Positions 37,317 to 47,080 of a stretch of 64,000 bases of DNA are shown here, piece after piece. The stretch spans positions 2,108,001 to 2,172,000 of the forward strand of contig NZ_JACCAB010000001.1 of assembly GCF_013408925.1 (NCBI RefSeq), written 5' to 3'. A program made the position numbers and the translations under genes. Under the pieces are notes generated by a model. It ran no database searches. It was not told where the DNA came from and saw nothing but the letters and a program-made list of their open reading frames with translations. This DNA is from Pedococcus badiiscoriae (lineage in GTDB: Bacteria; Actinomycetota; Actinomycetes; Actinomycetales; Dermatophilaceae). Within the stretch, counting starts at the first letter, position 1. Every line of letters begins with the position of its first letter.

Positions 37317-37346
37317 AGTGTGTCCCTGTTCGGGAAGCCATGTCAA
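37317..37346 (-). promoter_or_regulatory. Promoter of the GH42-deoR-galTK operon
   Basis: On the minus strand TTGACA (37346-37341) and CACACT (37322-37317) are 18 bases apart, and CACACT ends seven bases before the GH42 ATG. The DeoR-like site 37343-37358 overlaps the -35 box, as expected for repression. Confidence 0.6.
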
Positions 37347-37358
37347 CAAAAATCAACA
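37343..37358 (-). promoter_or_regulatory. Candidate DeoR operator on the GH42 side
   Basis: The plus strand reads TCAACAAAAATCAACA, so the minus strand reads TGTTGATTTTTGTTGA. It shares TGTTGAT and a following T-run with the site at 37510-37526, and resembles DeoR-family sites with T-rich, TGTT-type half repeats. It overlaps the -35 box of the GH42 promoter. Confidence 0.55.
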
Positions 37359-37473
37359 CGCGGTTTGGGGTGCCGTCCTCGGCCCTCCTGCTGTGCTCGC
37401 ACCAGAGCGTATGCCGCGTGGTTGAGCCGATCCCGCGACCTGTCCGTCCAATGAACAGGGTGGGCCGTAGGTC

Positions 37474-37502
37474 TTGACAGACCCGGCCCGGGCGTTCATC
37501 CT
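37474..37502 (+). promoter_or_regulatory. Promoter of the galactoside ABC transporter operon
   Basis: TTGACA (37474-37479) and CATCCT (37497-37502) are separated by 17 bases. The DeoR-like site begins eight bases downstream of CATCCT, at the start of the transcript. Confidence 0.6.
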
Positions 37503-37509
37503 CGGGTGT

Positions 37510-37526
37510 TGTTGATGGTTTTTGAT
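37510..37526 (+). promoter_or_regulatory. Candidate DeoR operator on the ABC transporter side
   Basis: TGTTGATGGTTTTTGAT, just after the -10 box, matches the GH42-side site over TGTTGAT and the T-run. The two sites are about 165 bases apart and face opposite operons, so a single regulator could control both or loop the DNA. Confidence 0.55.
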
Positions 37527-37602
37527 CGAATCTGTCGGAAGATGGCGATGGCCCATCGCACCGGTGGAACCCGCGTCAAGCCCGTGTCAAAGGAGACCCG
37601 AA

Positions 37603-38946
37603 ATGACCCGCCCGACCTCAGAGGCCGAGTACCTCGCCAGCCTCGTCCCTGCCTCTGTCCGTGGCGTCAGCCGGCGGACCCTGCTGCGCGGCGCCCTCGG
37701 CGCCGGCACCCTGCTTGCCGCACCCACCCTGCTCGCCGCCTGTGGTGGCAGCGGAGGCAGCAGCGGCGGTGCCGCGACCGGCACCGTGACCGTGGGCTCC
37801 AACCAGTCCGACGCCGTCCCGAAGGCGGCCATCCAGGCCGTGATGGACGCCTTCCAGAAGGCGAACCCCGGGCTGACCGCCAAGGTCAACACGATCGACC
37901 ACAACTCCTTCCAGGAGAACATCAACAACTACCTGCAGGGGTCGCCGGACGACGTCTGGATGTGGTTCTCCGGCTACCGCATGCGGTTCTTCGCCTCCAA
38001 GGGCCTGGCCGGTGACGTCTCGGACGTGTGGAAGAACCTGTCCGGCATGTCGGACGCGCTGAAGAAGGCCTCGACGGGCGACGACGGCAAGCAGTACTTC
38101 GTGCCGTCGACCTACTACCCGTGGGCTGTCTTCTACCGCAAGAGCGTCTTCTCCAAGTACGGCTACACCGAGCCCAAGACGCTCGACGAGTTCAAGGCCC
38201 TCGGTGCGCGGATGAAGAAGGACGGGCTCGTCCCGATCGCCTTCGGAGACAAGGACGGCTGGCCCGCGATGGGCACCTTCGACCAGCTCAACCTGCGCAT
38301 CAACGGCTACGACTTCCACGTCAGCCTGATGGCCGGCAAGGAGGCCTGGAACGGCGACAAGGTCAAGAAGGTCTTCGACACCTGGGCGGGCCTGCTCGAC
38401 CTGCACCAGCCGGACTCGCTCGGCCGCACCTGGCAGGAGGCGGCCCAGGCGCTCCAGCAGAAGAAGGCCGGCACCTACGTCCTCGGCTCCTTCCTCGCCC
38501 AGCAGTTCGGGAAGGGCGCGGAGCAGGACGACCTCTCCTTCTTCAACTTCCCCGAGGTCGACTCGAACATCGGCGCCGACGCGATCGAGGCCCCGATCGA
38601 CGGCTACATGATGGCGAAGCGCCCGAAGAACGAGGCCGGCGCCAAGAAGCTCCTCGGCTACGTCGGCTCGGCCGCGGCGCAGAACATCGTCGTCAAGGCG
38701 GACCCGAGCGTGATCGCCACGAACGAGCAGGCCGACAAGGGCGCCTACACCGCACTGCAGAAGAAGTCGGTGGAGTTCGTCTCCCAGGCCAAGTCGATCG
38801 CCCAGTTCATGGACCGGGACACCCGCCCCGACTTCGCCTCCACGGTGATGATCCCCGCCATCCAGTCCTTCATCAAGAACCCCAAGGACATCGACGGCCT
38901 CGTCAACGGCATCGAGAAGCAGAAGCAGAGCATCTTCGCGAGCTGA
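37603..38946 (+). CDS. Sugar ABC transporter substrate-binding lipoprotein (Tat-exported)
   Basis: A 447-residue extracellular solute-binding protein (family 1) expected to capture a galactoside for import. The N-terminus has a Tat-type motif (VSRRTLLRGALGAGTLL) and a lipobox (LLAAC) followed by a Gly/Ser linker, so it should be a lipid-anchored, Tat-exported protein. The mature domain contains YFVPSTYYPWAVFYRKSVF and later GYMMAKRPKNEAGAKKLL, typical of the family. ATG 37603 has AAGGAG upstream. It is first of the operon with two permeases and an alpha-galactosidase. No ATPase (MsmX/MsiK type) is in the operon; such transporters often share one encoded elsewhere. Confidence 0.94.
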   Translation: MTRPTSEAEYLASLVPASVRGVSRRTLLRGALGAGTLLAAPTLLAACGGSGGSSGGAATGTVTVGSNQSDAVPKAAIQAVMDAFQKANPGLTAKVNTIDHNSFQENINNYLQGSPDDVWMWFSGYRMRFFASKGLAGDVSDVWKNLSGMSDALKKASTGDDGKQYFVPSTYYPWAVFYRKSVFSKYGYTEPKTLDEFKALGARMKKDGLVPIAFGDKDGWPAMGTFDQLNLRINGYDFHVSLMAGKEAWNGDKVKKVFDTWAGLLDLHQPDSLGRTWQEAAQALQQKKAGTYVLGSFLAQQFGKGAEQDDLSFFNFPEVDSNIGADAIEAPIDGYMMAKRPKNEAGAKKLLGYVGSAAAQNIVVKADPSVIATNEQADKGAYTALQKKSVEFVSQAKSIAQFMDRDTRPDFASTVMIPAIQSFIKNPKDIDGLVNGIEKQKQSIFAS

Positions 38947-38979
38947 CCGCGACGACGCCGACGCAACCGAGGAGCCTCC

Positions 38980-39876
38980 GTGGCCAGACGTGCGAAGTAC
39001 AAGGGGATCGACCACCTGACCCCTGTCGACCGAGTGGTGGTCGGGCTGATGATCGCCGTCCCGACGATCCTGGTGCTGTGGCTGGTCTGGGTGCCGGCGA
39101 TCGGGTCGGTCCTGCTCTCCTTCACCAACTGGGACGGGATCGGCCCGATCAGCGCGGCCAAGAACGTGGGGCTGAGGAACTACCACGACGTCCTGACGAT
39201 CTACCCACCCTTCGTGCCGGCGTTGCAGCACAACCTGATCTGGCTCGCGGTGATGTTCCTCTTCGCGACCCCGGTCGGGATGTTCCTCGCGGTCCTGCTC
39301 GACCGGGAGGTGCGTGGTTCGCGGGTCTACCAGACCGCCATCTACCTCCCGGTCGTGCTGTCCCTCGCCCTCGTCGGGTTCATCTGGCAGCTCATCTACA
39401 GCCGTGACCAGGGCCTGATCAACGCGGTGACCGGGGGCAGCATCGACTGGTACGGCGACCAGCGCTACAACCTGTGGGCCGCCCTGATCGCCTCCAGCTG
39501 GCGGCACGTCGGCTACATCATGTTGCTGTACCTGGCGGGGCTCAAGGGCGTCGACCCGACGTTGCGCGAGGCGGCCAAGGTCGACGGCGCCTCCGAGCGC
39601 CAGACCTTCTTCAGGGTCGTCTTCCCGGTGATGTTCCCGATCAACATCATCGTCCTGGTCGTCACCGTGATCGAGTCGCTCCGGGCCTTCGACCTCGTCT
39701 GGGTCATCAACAAGGGCCGCAACGGGCTCGAGCTCATCTCGACCCTGGTGACGAGCAACATCGTCGGTGAGGCGAGCCGCATCGGCTTCGGCTCGGCGCT
39801 GGCGACCTTCATGCTCGTCATCTCCTCGATCTTCATCGTCCTCTACCTACGCATCGTCATGAGGGAGCAGCGATGA
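38980..39876 (+). CDS. Sugar ABC transporter permease, MalF type
   Basis: A 298-residue inner-membrane permease with six hydrophobic helices, the first near residues 22-44. The ABC permease EAA loop is visible as LREAAKVDGASERQTFFRVV, the site that contacts the ATPase. Start GTG 38980 has GAGGAG upstream, 33 bases after the binding-protein gene. It overlaps the next permease by ATGA. Confidence 0.94.
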   Translation: MARRAKYKGIDHLTPVDRVVVGLMIAVPTILVLWLVWVPAIGSVLLSFTNWDGIGPISAAKNVGLRNYHDVLTIYPPFVPALQHNLIWLAVMFLFATPVGMFLAVLLDREVRGSRVYQTAIYLPVVLSLALVGFIWQLIYSRDQGLINAVTGGSIDWYGDQRYNLWAALIASSWRHVGYIMLLYLAGLKGVDPTLREAAKVDGASERQTFFRVVFPVMFPINIIVLVVTVIESLRAFDLVWVINKGRNGLELISTLVTSNIVGEASRIGFGSALATFMLVISSIFIVLYLRIVMREQR

Positions 39877-40805
39877 CTGCCGCCAGCGAAGCACCGCAGA
39901 CCGCTGCGCCACGGAGCCGGAACCCACTCAGCAGCAGGCGTCCCCAGGGCGTCGGTCAGCAGAAGGGCAACCGCGGCATCCAGATCTTCCTGGCCGTCGT
40001 CGCCCTGATCTGGATCTTCCCGGTCGGGTACGCGCTGCTGAACAGCTTCCGCAACTACGCCTACACCGCGAAGCACGGCTACCTGTCCTTCGGCGGCTTC
40101 ACCCTCGACAACTACAGGAACGCGTGGCAGCAGGCCGACTTCTCCCACACCATGCTCAACTCGGCCTACATCACCATCCCGGCCGTCCTGCTCACGCTGT
40201 TCCTGTCGTGCTGTGTCGCGTTCGTCGTGTCGCGCTTCTCGTTCAAGTTCAACCTCGCGCTGCTCGGCATGTTCACGGCGGCCAACCTGCTGCCGCCGCA
40301 GGCCCTGCTCATCCCCGTGTACCGGATGTTCCGCGCCATCCAGGTGCCCTTCTGGTTCAGCGACTCCGGCACGCTGCTCAACTCCTACTGGGGCCTGATC
40401 CTGGTGAACGTCGCCTTCCAGACCGGCTTCTGCGCCTTCGTCCTGTCCAACTACATGAAGACGCTGCCGCGCGAGCTCTACGAGTCGGCGGTGGTCGACG
40501 GGGCCGGCGTGCTCCGGCAGTTCTTCCAGCTCACGCTGCCACTGTGCCGGCCGCCGCTCGCGGCGCTGGCCACCCTCGAGGTCACCTGGATCTACAACGA
40601 GTTCTTCTGGGCGACGGTGCTCCTGCAGTCCGGCGACAAGTTCCCGGTAACCAGCTCGATCAACAACCTGCGTGGCCAGTTCTTCACCGACAACAACCTC
40701 GTCGCGGCAGGATCGGTCGTGATCGCCCTGCCCACCCTCATCATCTTCTTCGTCCTGCAGAAGCAGTTCGTCGCCGGCCTGACTCTGGGAGCCACCAAGG
40801 GATGA
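39873..40805 (+). CDS. Sugar ABC transporter permease, MalG type
   Basis: A 310-residue permease with six membrane helices after a charged cytoplasmic N-terminus of about 35 residues. The EAA loop reads LPRELYESAVVDGAGVLRQF. It pairs with the preceding MalF-type permease to form the channel. The stop overlaps the alpha-galactosidase start (ATGA), so transport and hydrolysis are coupled. Confidence 0.94.
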   Translation: MTAASEAPQTAAPRSRNPLSSRRPQGVGQQKGNRGIQIFLAVVALIWIFPVGYALLNSFRNYAYTAKHGYLSFGGFTLDNYRNAWQQADFSHTMLNSAYITIPAVLLTLFLSCCVAFVVSRFSFKFNLALLGMFTAANLLPPQALLIPVYRMFRAIQVPFWFSDSGTLLNSYWGLILVNVAFQTGFCAFVLSNYMKTLPRELYESAVVDGAGVLRQFFQLTLPLCRPPLAALATLEVTWIYNEFFWATVLLQSGDKFPVTSSINNLRGQFFTDNNLVAAGSVVIALPTLIIFFVLQKQFVAGLTLGATKG

Positions 40806-42985
40806 CCATCCCCACCACCACCCTCCGTTCCGCAGGCACCTGCCTGGTCATCGAGCTCCCCGAGGGCGAGCTGCCGCGGGTCCTGCACTGGGGGGTGGAC
40901 CTGCCCGATGCCGTGCACAGCCAGCTCGCGGGTGTCACCACCCGACCGGTGCCGAACAACGCGCTGGACGAGCCGTGGCCCCTGACCGTCCTGCCCACCA
41001 GCGGCGACGGCTGGCTCGGCACCCCCGCGTATGCCGCCCACCGCGCCGGCGGCGCGACCGCCCCCCGCTGGGCCGTCACCACCGAGCAGGACGGCGAGCG
41101 GTCGCTGGTCGTCACCGCTCGCGACGGGGTCACCTCCGTGCGCAGCGCGTGGACCCTGGACGCCCACGGGGTGCTGCGGGTGTCGAGCTCGGTGACCAAC
41201 CTGGCGAGCCGGGACGACGCCGGGTCGCCAGGGCCTGGCGCCATGCAGGCGTCGACGCTCGACCTCGGTGCGCTGCGGGCACTGCTCCCGCTGCCCACCC
41301 GGGCCACGGAGGTGCTCGACCTCACCGGTCGCTGGTGTCGCGAACGCTCCCCGCAGCGATCGACCCTCCAGGACGGCACCCACCTGCGGGCGTCGCGTCG
41401 CGGCCGCACGGGGCACGACGCGACGCTGCTGCTCACCGTGGGCACGCCCGGCTTCGGCTTCCGCACGGGCGAGGTCTGGTCGGTCCACGTGGCCTGGAGC
41501 GGCAACCACGAACACCTCGTCGAGCGGCTGCCCGAGGGCGCCGGCGTCCACTCCGCCGTCCTCGGTGGTGGCGAGCTCCTCGAGCCGGGAGAGGTCCGGC
41601 TCGCGCCGGGGGAGACCTACACGGCCCCCGACGTCGTCTTCGTGCACTCCGCCGACGGGCTCGACGGGGTCTCGCGCCGGCTGCACCGCAGCCAGCGCGC
41701 GACCGCCAAGCACAGCAACGACCCGCGTCCCCTCGTGCTCAACACCTGGGAGGCCGTCTACTTCGACCACGACCTGACCCGGCTCAAGGCCCTGGCCGAC
41801 ACCGCCGCCTCGATCGGGGTGGAGCGCTTCGTCCTCGACGACGGGTGGTTCGGCAGCCGCCGCGACGACCACAGCGGCCTCGGCGACTGGGTCGTCTCGA
41901 CGGACGTGTGGCCGGACGGGCTCGCACCGATCGTCGAGCACGTCAAGGGACTGGGCATGGAGTTCGGCCTGTGGTTCGAGCCCGAGATGGTGAACGTCGA
42001 CTCCGACCTCGTGCGCGCCCACCCCGACTGGGTGCTCGGGCCCCGGGCGGGACTGCCGCGGCCGTCGCGGCGCCAGCACGTGCTCGACCTCGCGAACCCG
42101 GACGCGGCGGCGCAGATCGAGGGACAGATCAGCACGCTCGTCGCCGAGCTCGGCATCGACTTCATCAAGTGGGACCACAACCGCGACCTGCACGAGGTAG
42201 TGCGCACGGACTCGACCGGGACCGACCGCCCTGCGGTGCACCGCCAGACCGAGGCGGTCTACGCCCTGCTCGACCGGCTGCGGGCCGCCCACCCCGGCCT
42301 GGAGATCGAGTCGTGCTCCAGTGGCGGGGGCCGCGTCGACCTCGGGATCCTCGCCCGCACCGATCGGATCTGGACCAGCGACTGCAACGACGCCCTCGAG
42401 CGCGCGGCCATCCAGCGGTGGACCTCCCTGCTGGTCCCCGCGGAGCTCATGGGCACGCACATCGGGCCGGCCACCGCCCACACGACGCACCGCACGCTCG
42501 ACCTGCCGTTCCGGATGCTGCTCGCGCTGCAGGGCCACGCCGGCCTGGAGTGGGACATCACGGCCTGCACTCCCGACGAGCTCGAGTCCCTGCGCAGCTG
42601 GTCCGCGCTCTACCGCGAGCTCCGCCCGCTGCTGCACGCCGGCGACCTGGTCCGGGCCGATCTCCCGCCGGAGCAGGGCCTGCTCGTGACGGGCACCGTC
42701 TCCGCGGACGGCGCCCAGGCGGCATACACGGTCCTGCGCACCGTGAGCGGACCGGCCGTCCAGCCGGGGCTGCAGACCCTGCCCGGGCTCGACCAGGACC
42801 GCACCTACACCGTGCGGGTGCGCGGCGAGGCTGGGCTGCCCGCCGTGACGCAGAACAGCTGGCCGGGGTGGTGGGACCAGGCCCTGGACGGTGGTTTCGA
42901 CGTCAGCGGGGCAGTGCTCACCCACGTCGGGCTGGCCCTGCCGGTGCTCGACCCCGCCCAAGGTTTTTTGCTGCACCTGACCTGA
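40802..42985 (+). CDS. Alpha-galactosidase, glycoside hydrolase family 36
   Basis: A 727-residue cytoplasmic alpha-galactosidase that hydrolyses melibiose/raffinose-type oligosaccharides. The GH36 core has [23 protein letters not shown], the nucleophile Asp458 (FIKWDHNRD), [12 protein letters not shown] and the acid/base Asp527 (IWTSDCND). The N-terminal beta-supersandwich and a C-terminal beta domain are of family size. No signal peptide is present, so it acts on imported sugar. With GH42, galK and galT it makes a route from alpha- and beta-galactosides to UDP-galactose. It ends 13 bases before trpS, a separate unit. Confidence 0.95.
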   Translation: MTIPTTTLRSAGTCLVIELPEGELPRVLHWGVDLPDAVHSQLAGVTTRPVPNNALDEPWPLTVLPTSGDGWLGTPAYAAHRAGGATAPRWAVTTEQDGERSLVVTARDGVTSVRSAWTLDAHGVLRVSSSVTNLASRDDAGSPGPGAMQASTLDLGALRALLPLPTRATEVLDLTGRWCRERSPQRSTLQDGTHLRASRRGRTGHDATLLLTVGTPGFGFRTGEVWSVHVAWSGNHEHLVERLPEGAGVHSAVLGGGELLEPGEVRLAPGETYTAPDVVFVHSADGLDGVSRRLHRSQRATAKHSNDPRPLVLNTWEAVYFDHDLTRLKALADTAASIGVERFVLDDGWFGSRRDDHSGLGDWVVSTDVWPDGLAPIVEHVKGLGMEFGLWFEPEMVNVDSDLVRAHPDWVLGPRAGLPRPSRRQHVLDLANPDAAAQIEGQISTLVAELGIDFIKWDHNRDLHEVVRTDSTGTDRPAVHRQTEAVYALLDRLRAAHPGLEIESCSSGGGRVDLGILARTDRIWTSDCNDALERAAIQRWTSLLVPAELMGTHIGPATAHTTHRTLDLPFRMLLALQGHAGLEWDITACTPDELESLRSWSALYRELRPLLHAGDLVRADLPPEQGLLVTGTVSADGAQAAYTVLRTVSGPAVQPGLQTLPGLDQDRTYTVRVRGEAGLPAVTQNSWPGWWDQALDGGFDVSGAVLTHVGLALPVLDPAQGFLLHLT

Positions 42986-42998
42986 CAGAATGGCGCGC

Positions 42999-44021
42999 AT
43001 GCCTGAAACGTCCGCGCCCGCCGTGCTGCCCCGGATCCTGTCCGGGATGCAGCCGACCAGCGACTCCCTGCACCTCGGCAACTACCTCGGGGCGCTGGTC
43101 AACTGGGTCACGCTGCAAGACGACTTCGAGGCCTTCTACTTCGTGGCCGACCTGCACGCGCTCACGGTGCCCACCGACCCCGAGGTGCTGCGCCGGCGCA
43201 CCCGCGTGACGGCGGCCCAGTTCCTCGCCGGCGGCGTCGACCCGAAGCGCTCGGCGGTCTTCTGCCAGAGCCACGTCACCGAGCACGCCGAGCTCGGCTG
43301 GGTGATGAACTGCCTCACCGGCGACGGCGAGGCGCGCCGGATGACCCAGTTCAAGGACAAGGTCTCCAAGGGCCAGAACGCCAACGTCGGCCTGCTCACC
43401 TACCCGATGCTGATGGCGGCCGACATCCTCATGTACGACGCGGCGTACGTGCCGGTCGGGGAGGACCAGCGCCAGCACCTCGAGATCACCCGCGACCTTG
43501 CCGAGCGGTTCAACACCCGCTTCGGCGAGACGCTCGTGGTGCCTGATCCCTACATCGTCAAGGGCGCCGCCAAGATCATGGACCTGCAGGACCCCACCGC
43601 CAAGATGAGCAAGACGGGGTCCTCGCCCAAGGGACTCATCGACCTCATGGAGGATCCCGCCAAGATCGCGAAGAACATCCGGTCGGCGGTCACCGACACC
43701 GATGGCGAGGTGCGCTACGACCCGGACACCAAACCGGGCGTCTCCAACCTGCTCGTCATCCACTCGGTGCTCTCGGGGACCTCGGTCGAGGACCTGGCCG
43801 CGTCGTTCGCGGGTCGCGGCTACGGCGACCTGAAGCAGGAGGTCGCCGACGTGGTCGTGGACCGGCTGACCCCGTTCCAGACCCGGATGGCCGAGCTGCT
43901 GGCCGACCCGACCGAGCTGGACCGCATCCTGGCCGACGGCGCCGACCGCGCTCGCGAGGTCGCCCAGGCCACCATGGCCCGGGTGCGCGCTGCCGTGGGG
44001 TTGCTGCCCAGTGCCCGCTGA
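42999..44021 (+). CDS. trpS: Tryptophanyl-tRNA synthetase
   Basis: A 340-residue class I aminoacyl-tRNA synthetase. The HIGH-like motif is LHLGNYLG near residue 25, and the KMSKS-like motif is AKMSKTGSS near residue 203. The start is ambiguous between ATG 42990 and ATG 42999. I prefer 42999 because CAGAAT lies seven bases before it and would be a -10 box of a leaderless message. Length is that of bacterial TrpRS. The stop region begins a 15-base duplication (44011-44055). Confidence 0.95.
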   Translation: MPETSAPAVLPRILSGMQPTSDSLHLGNYLGALVNWVTLQDDFEAFYFVADLHALTVPTDPEVLRRRTRVTAAQFLAGGVDPKRSAVFCQSHVTEHAELGWVMNCLTGDGEARRMTQFKDKVSKGQNANVGLLTYPMLMAADILMYDAAYVPVGEDQRQHLEITRDLAERFNTRFGETLVVPDPYIVKGAAKIMDLQDPTAKMSKTGSSPKGLIDLMEDPAKIAKNIRSAVTDTDGEVRYDPDTKPGVSNLLVIHSVLSGTSVEDLAASFAGRGYGDLKQEVADVVVDRLTPFQTRMAELLADPTELDRILADGADRAREVAQATMARVRAAVGLLPSAR

Positions 44022-44055
44022 CCCCGTGCCCGCTGACCCCGTGCCCACCCCGATG
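44011..44055. repeat. Tandem 15-base repeat at the trpS 3' end
   Basis: GTGCCCGCTGACCCC occurs twice in a row, and a third partial copy follows. The first copy includes the trpS stop codon, so the duplication extends the gene's end into the gap. Confidence 0.9.
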
Positions 44056-44094
44056 GCCGGGACTCACAGCAGGGTGTCCGCCGAAAGCATTGGG

Positions 44095-44100
44095 TAGGGT
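44095..44100 (+). promoter_or_regulatory. -10 box of a leaderless promoter for the 2H phosphoesterase
   Basis: TAGGGT ends six bases before GTG 44107. There is no ribosome site. Confidence 0.5.
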
Positions 44101-44106
44101 CGCCGG

Positions 44107-44622
44107 GTGCCCACCATCGGTGTGTCCATCGCCATCCCCTCTCCGCACGCGGAGATGCTCCAGGGCAAGCGGGCGTCCTTCGGGGACCCGCTCGCCGAGT
44201 CCATCCCCACCCATGTGACGCTGCTGCCCCCCACCGAGGTCGACGACGACGAGCTGGCCTCGGTCGTCGAGCACCTGGAGTCCGTGGCCACCCAGGGACG
44301 CTCGTTTCCGATGGTGTTGCGCGGCACCGGCACCTTCCGGCCGACCTCGCCGGTCGTCTTCGTCCAGGTCTCCGGGGGACTGGCCGACTGCGAGCTGCTC
44401 GAGAAGGCGGTGCGACGCGGGCCGCTCGAGCGCGAGCTCGACTTCTACTACCACCCGCACGTGACCGTGGCCCACCACGTCTCCGACGACAACCTCGACC
44501 GCGCCTTCGCCGACCTGGCGGACTTCGAGTGCACCTTCGACGTAGGGGAGTTCCACCTCTACGAGCACGGTGCCGACGGGGTCTGGCGGCCGGTGCGTTC
44601 CTTCGCCCTGAACGGGAGCTGA
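44107..44622 (+). CDS. 2'-5' RNA ligase family (2H phosphoesterase) protein
   Basis: A 171-residue LigT/2H phosphoesterase-like protein. The two H-x-T motifs that give the family its name are visible, THVTLLPP near residue 36 and HPHVTVAHH near residue 120. The family includes RNA 2',3'-cyclic phosphodiesterases and mRNA/tRNA-end enzymes. The GTG start is supported by the leaderless -10 box. It precedes a YihY gene by one base, so they are probably one transcript. Confidence 0.86.
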   Translation: MPTIGVSIAIPSPHAEMLQGKRASFGDPLAESIPTHVTLLPPTEVDDDELASVVEHLESVATQGRSFPMVLRGTGTFRPTSPVVFVQVSGGLADCELLEKAVRRGPLERELDFYYHPHVTVAHHVSDDNLDRAFADLADFECTFDVGEFHLYEHGADGVWRPVRSFALNGS

Positions 44623-44623
44623 C

Positions 44624-45715
44624 ATGCAGACGATCAAGGGCTGGTGGGCGCGGTTCCAGACGACCCACGTCTGGCGTGCCTGGAAGCGGTACGGCGACCG
44701 CAACGGCAACCTCCTCGCCGGAGGCGTCGGGTACTTCGCCTTCTTCTCGATCTTCCCCGCGGTGCTCCTGGCGTTCACCGTGTTCGGCCTCGTGCTGCGC
44801 AGCCAGCCCCAGCTGCTCACCGACACCAAGAACGCCATCAACAACCTGCTCCCTGGCTTCGTGAAGACCGCTGCCAACCCGAACGGGATCATCAACGTCA
44901 ACGTGCCCACGGGTGCCGCCCTGTCGATCGAGGGGATCGTGTCCGTGGTGGGACTCGTCCTCGCCGGGACGGGCTGGCTCGGCGCGCTGCGGGACGCGAT
45001 CCGGGCGATCTTCGGCGTGCAGGGCAGCTCCGGGAACCCCGTCCTGGCCAAGCTCCGGGACATCGGGGTCCTGGTGCTCCTCGGCGTCGGCATCCTGCTC
45101 TCGGCCGCGGTCGGGGCCATCGCGGGCGCCGCCGCGAGCTGGGTGGGCCACTTCGTCGGACTGGGCGGTCAGGGCTGGATCCTCACCGTCGTCGCCTTCC
45201 TCGTGGGGATCGCCCTCGATGCGGGCCTGGTGGCGATCATGCTCCGCCTCCTGACCGGGGTGCGGCTCCCGTGGGAGGTCCTGCGCAACGGTGCGCTCTT
45301 CGGCGGGATCGGCCTGACGGTGCTCAAGAAGTTCGGAACGCTCCTGCTCTCGAGCACGACCCACAACAAGCTCTACCTCGGGTTCGCCCTCGTCGCCGGC
45401 CTGCTGGTGTGGCTGAACCTCATGTCCCGGGTCATCCTCGTCGCGGCGGCGTGGGCGGCCAACGACCTCGACGGCCCCGCCGGCGCCCGCCTCGGTCGCG
45501 ACGTCAGTCCCGGCCAGGCGCAGAAGCTTGCCGAAGGTCCGGCCCCCGAGCCCGTGGGCAGCGTCCGTCAGCGCACCGACGCAGGGCTGCCGACCTTCGG
45601 CCAGCGCGCGGCGGACCGGACCAGTGTGGCTGCGGGTGCGGTGCTGGGTGCGGTCGGCGCGGTGGCACTGGGCTCGGTCACCCGCGGCATACGGAGCCTG
45701 GTCCGCCGCGGCTGA
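44624..45715 (+). CDS. YihY/BrkB family inner-membrane protein
   Basis: A 363-residue polytopic membrane protein of the YihY/BrkB (formerly RNase BN) family. It has about six hydrophobic helices, with ISIFPAVLLAFTVFGLVL-like first segment, GLVLAGTGWLGALRDAIRAIF and the conserved LFGGIGLTVLKKFG region. The cytoplasmic C-terminal 75 residues are Pro/Ala-rich. Function is not established; transport or envelope roles have been suggested. It starts one base after the 2H phosphoesterase gene. Confidence 0.88.
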   Translation: MQTIKGWWARFQTTHVWRAWKRYGDRNGNLLAGGVGYFAFFSIFPAVLLAFTVFGLVLRSQPQLLTDTKNAINNLLPGFVKTAANPNGIINVNVPTGAALSIEGIVSVVGLVLAGTGWLGALRDAIRAIFGVQGSSGNPVLAKLRDIGVLVLLGVGILLSAAVGAIAGAAASWVGHFVGLGGQGWILTVVAFLVGIALDAGLVAIMLRLLTGVRLPWEVLRNGALFGGIGLTVLKKFGTLLLSSTTHNKLYLGFALVAGLLVWLNLMSRVILVAAAWAANDLDGPAGARLGRDVSPGQAQKLAEGPAPEPVGSVRQRTDAGLPTFGQRAADRTSVAAGAVLGAVGAVALGSVTRGIRSLVRRG

Positions 45716-45719
45716 GCCG

Positions 45720-47075
45720 TCAGCGGTGACGCCCCCGGGCCCGCACCGATCTCCGGCGGGTCCGGGCAGCGAGGAGCAGGACGAGGGCCGCCGCTGCGGC
45801 GAGACCGGCTGCGCCCACCCAGGGCCGCAGACCCGAGAACGCCATGCCCGAGCTGGACAGGGCGGCAGCGGCCGCATTCGCAGCGGCGGGCCCGGCACCG
45901 CCCGCGCCGGGCGCGCCCAGGCTCGGTGAGGTCGACTGCGGCGGGAGGGTCGGCGATGTCGTGACCGAGCCGGGTGCGACGAGCTCGCCCACCGGCCTCG
46001 CCTTGTCGCCGTAGGCGAAGGCCCAGTCGTACATCGCCGCCTGCGGACGCCAGGACGAGTCGAGCCCGTGCATCTCGGTGAGCAGGTAGGTCCTCCTCCC
46101 GCGGGTGACGGCGGAGATGAAGGTGCGGCTGGCGGCCTCGGTGTAGCCGTTCTTGACGCCGATGGTGCCGGGGTAGTTGTACAGCAACGTGTTGTGGTTG
46201 TTGACCTTGTAGGTCGCGCGCTTCTTCGTCTTCGGGTCCAGCCGGCCGGGGAAGTCGACCTGCTTGGTCCGCACGTAGCCGCGGAAGTCCTGGAGCTGCA
46301 ACGCCGCACGACCGATCAGGGCCAGGTCGTACGCGCTCGACGTCTGCCCCGGTTCGTCCAGCCCCGCGGGGTTCCGCGCGACCGTGTCGTGCGCCCCCAG
46401 GTATGCCGCGCGCTCGTTCATCGCAGTCAGCGTCGCCGCCCGGCCGCCGGCGGCCTCGCTGAGCGAGTAGGCGGCGTCGTTGCCCGACGCCATGAGCAGC
46501 GCCTGGAACAGCTGTCCGGCCGTGTAGGAAAGCCCGGGCACCAACCCCACCCTGGTGCCGTCCGCACTCGCGTCCGCCTGGGTGGGCACGATGCTGCGGG
46601 TCGCAGGCACCTTCGGGATGAGGGTGAGCGCCGTCAGCGTCTTGAGGGTGCTTGCCGGGAGCAGCCGGGCGTGCGCGGCCTTCGCCGCGATCACCGCTCC
46701 GGAGTCGAGGTCGGCCAGCACCCACGACACGTCACGAAGAGTGGGCGGGGCAGGGACCCCCGGCGGCAGATCCGTGACGACCCCCATCGACGCCAGTCGC
46801 GGGCCGCCGACCGACACGGACGGGTCCACCGTGGCGCTCGGCACCGGCAGCGTCTTCGTCGTCGCCGACGGCGCCGGCCTCACCGCGACAGCGTGCGTCG
46901 TGCCCGACGAGAGCGCCGTGGCCGCGCCTGGTTCTGCTACCGCCATGAAGAATGCGAGGCCCGCGGCAAGGAGTCCGAGGAGCGCGCCCCGGAAGCGGCG
47001 TGCAGCGCCGTAAAACGAGCTTGCGAGAGGCGCAAACGCCCCTTCCGGGGCGCGCGACGACACCCGGCGCCTCAT
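45720..47075 (-). CDS. D-alanyl-D-alanine carboxypeptidase, family S11
   Basis: A 451-residue penicillin-binding-protein-like carboxypeptidase that trims peptidoglycan stem peptides outside the membrane. A signal-anchor lies at about residues 31-50 and a C-terminal transmembrane helix at about residues 415-440, followed by an Arg-rich tail. Active-site motifs are STLK (Ser142-Lys145) and SGN (Ser197-Asn199). The third motif reads KNG (Lys308-Gly310) in place of KTG. The start ATG 47075 gives a normal export signal; a longer frame upstream is a shadow of sdhB. It sits five bases after the sdhB stop on the same strand. Confidence 0.88.
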   Translation of the reverse strand: MRRRVSSRAPEGAFAPLASSFYGAARRFRGALLGLLAAGLAFFMAVAEPGAATALSSGTTHAVAVRPAPSATTKTLPVPSATVDPSVSVGGPRLASMGVVTDLPPGVPAPPTLRDVSWVLADLDSGAVIAAKAAHARLLPASTLKTLTALTLIPKVPATRSIVPTQADASADGTRVGLVPGLSYTAGQLFQALLMASGNDAAYSLSEAAGGRAATLTAMNERAAYLGAHDTVARNPAGLDEPGQTSSAYDLALIGRAALQLQDFRGYVRTKQVDFPGRLDPKTKKRATYKVNNHNTLLYNYPGTIGVKNGYTEAASRTFISAVTRGRRTYLLTEMHGLDSSWRPQAAMYDWAFAYGDKARPVGELVAPGSVTTSPTLPPQSTSPSLGAPGAGGAGPAAANAAAAALSSSGMAFSGLRPWVGAAGLAAAAALVLLLAARTRRRSVRARGRHR

Positions 47076-47080
47076 GGAGC

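Larger units (their letters stand above)
37310..37602. other. Divergent control region of the galactoside regulon
   Basis: These 293 bases separate the GH42 operon from the ABC transporter operon and contain no gene. Both promoters and both candidate DeoR sites are here. One GTATGCCG motif lies in the middle (37409). Confidence 0.7.
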
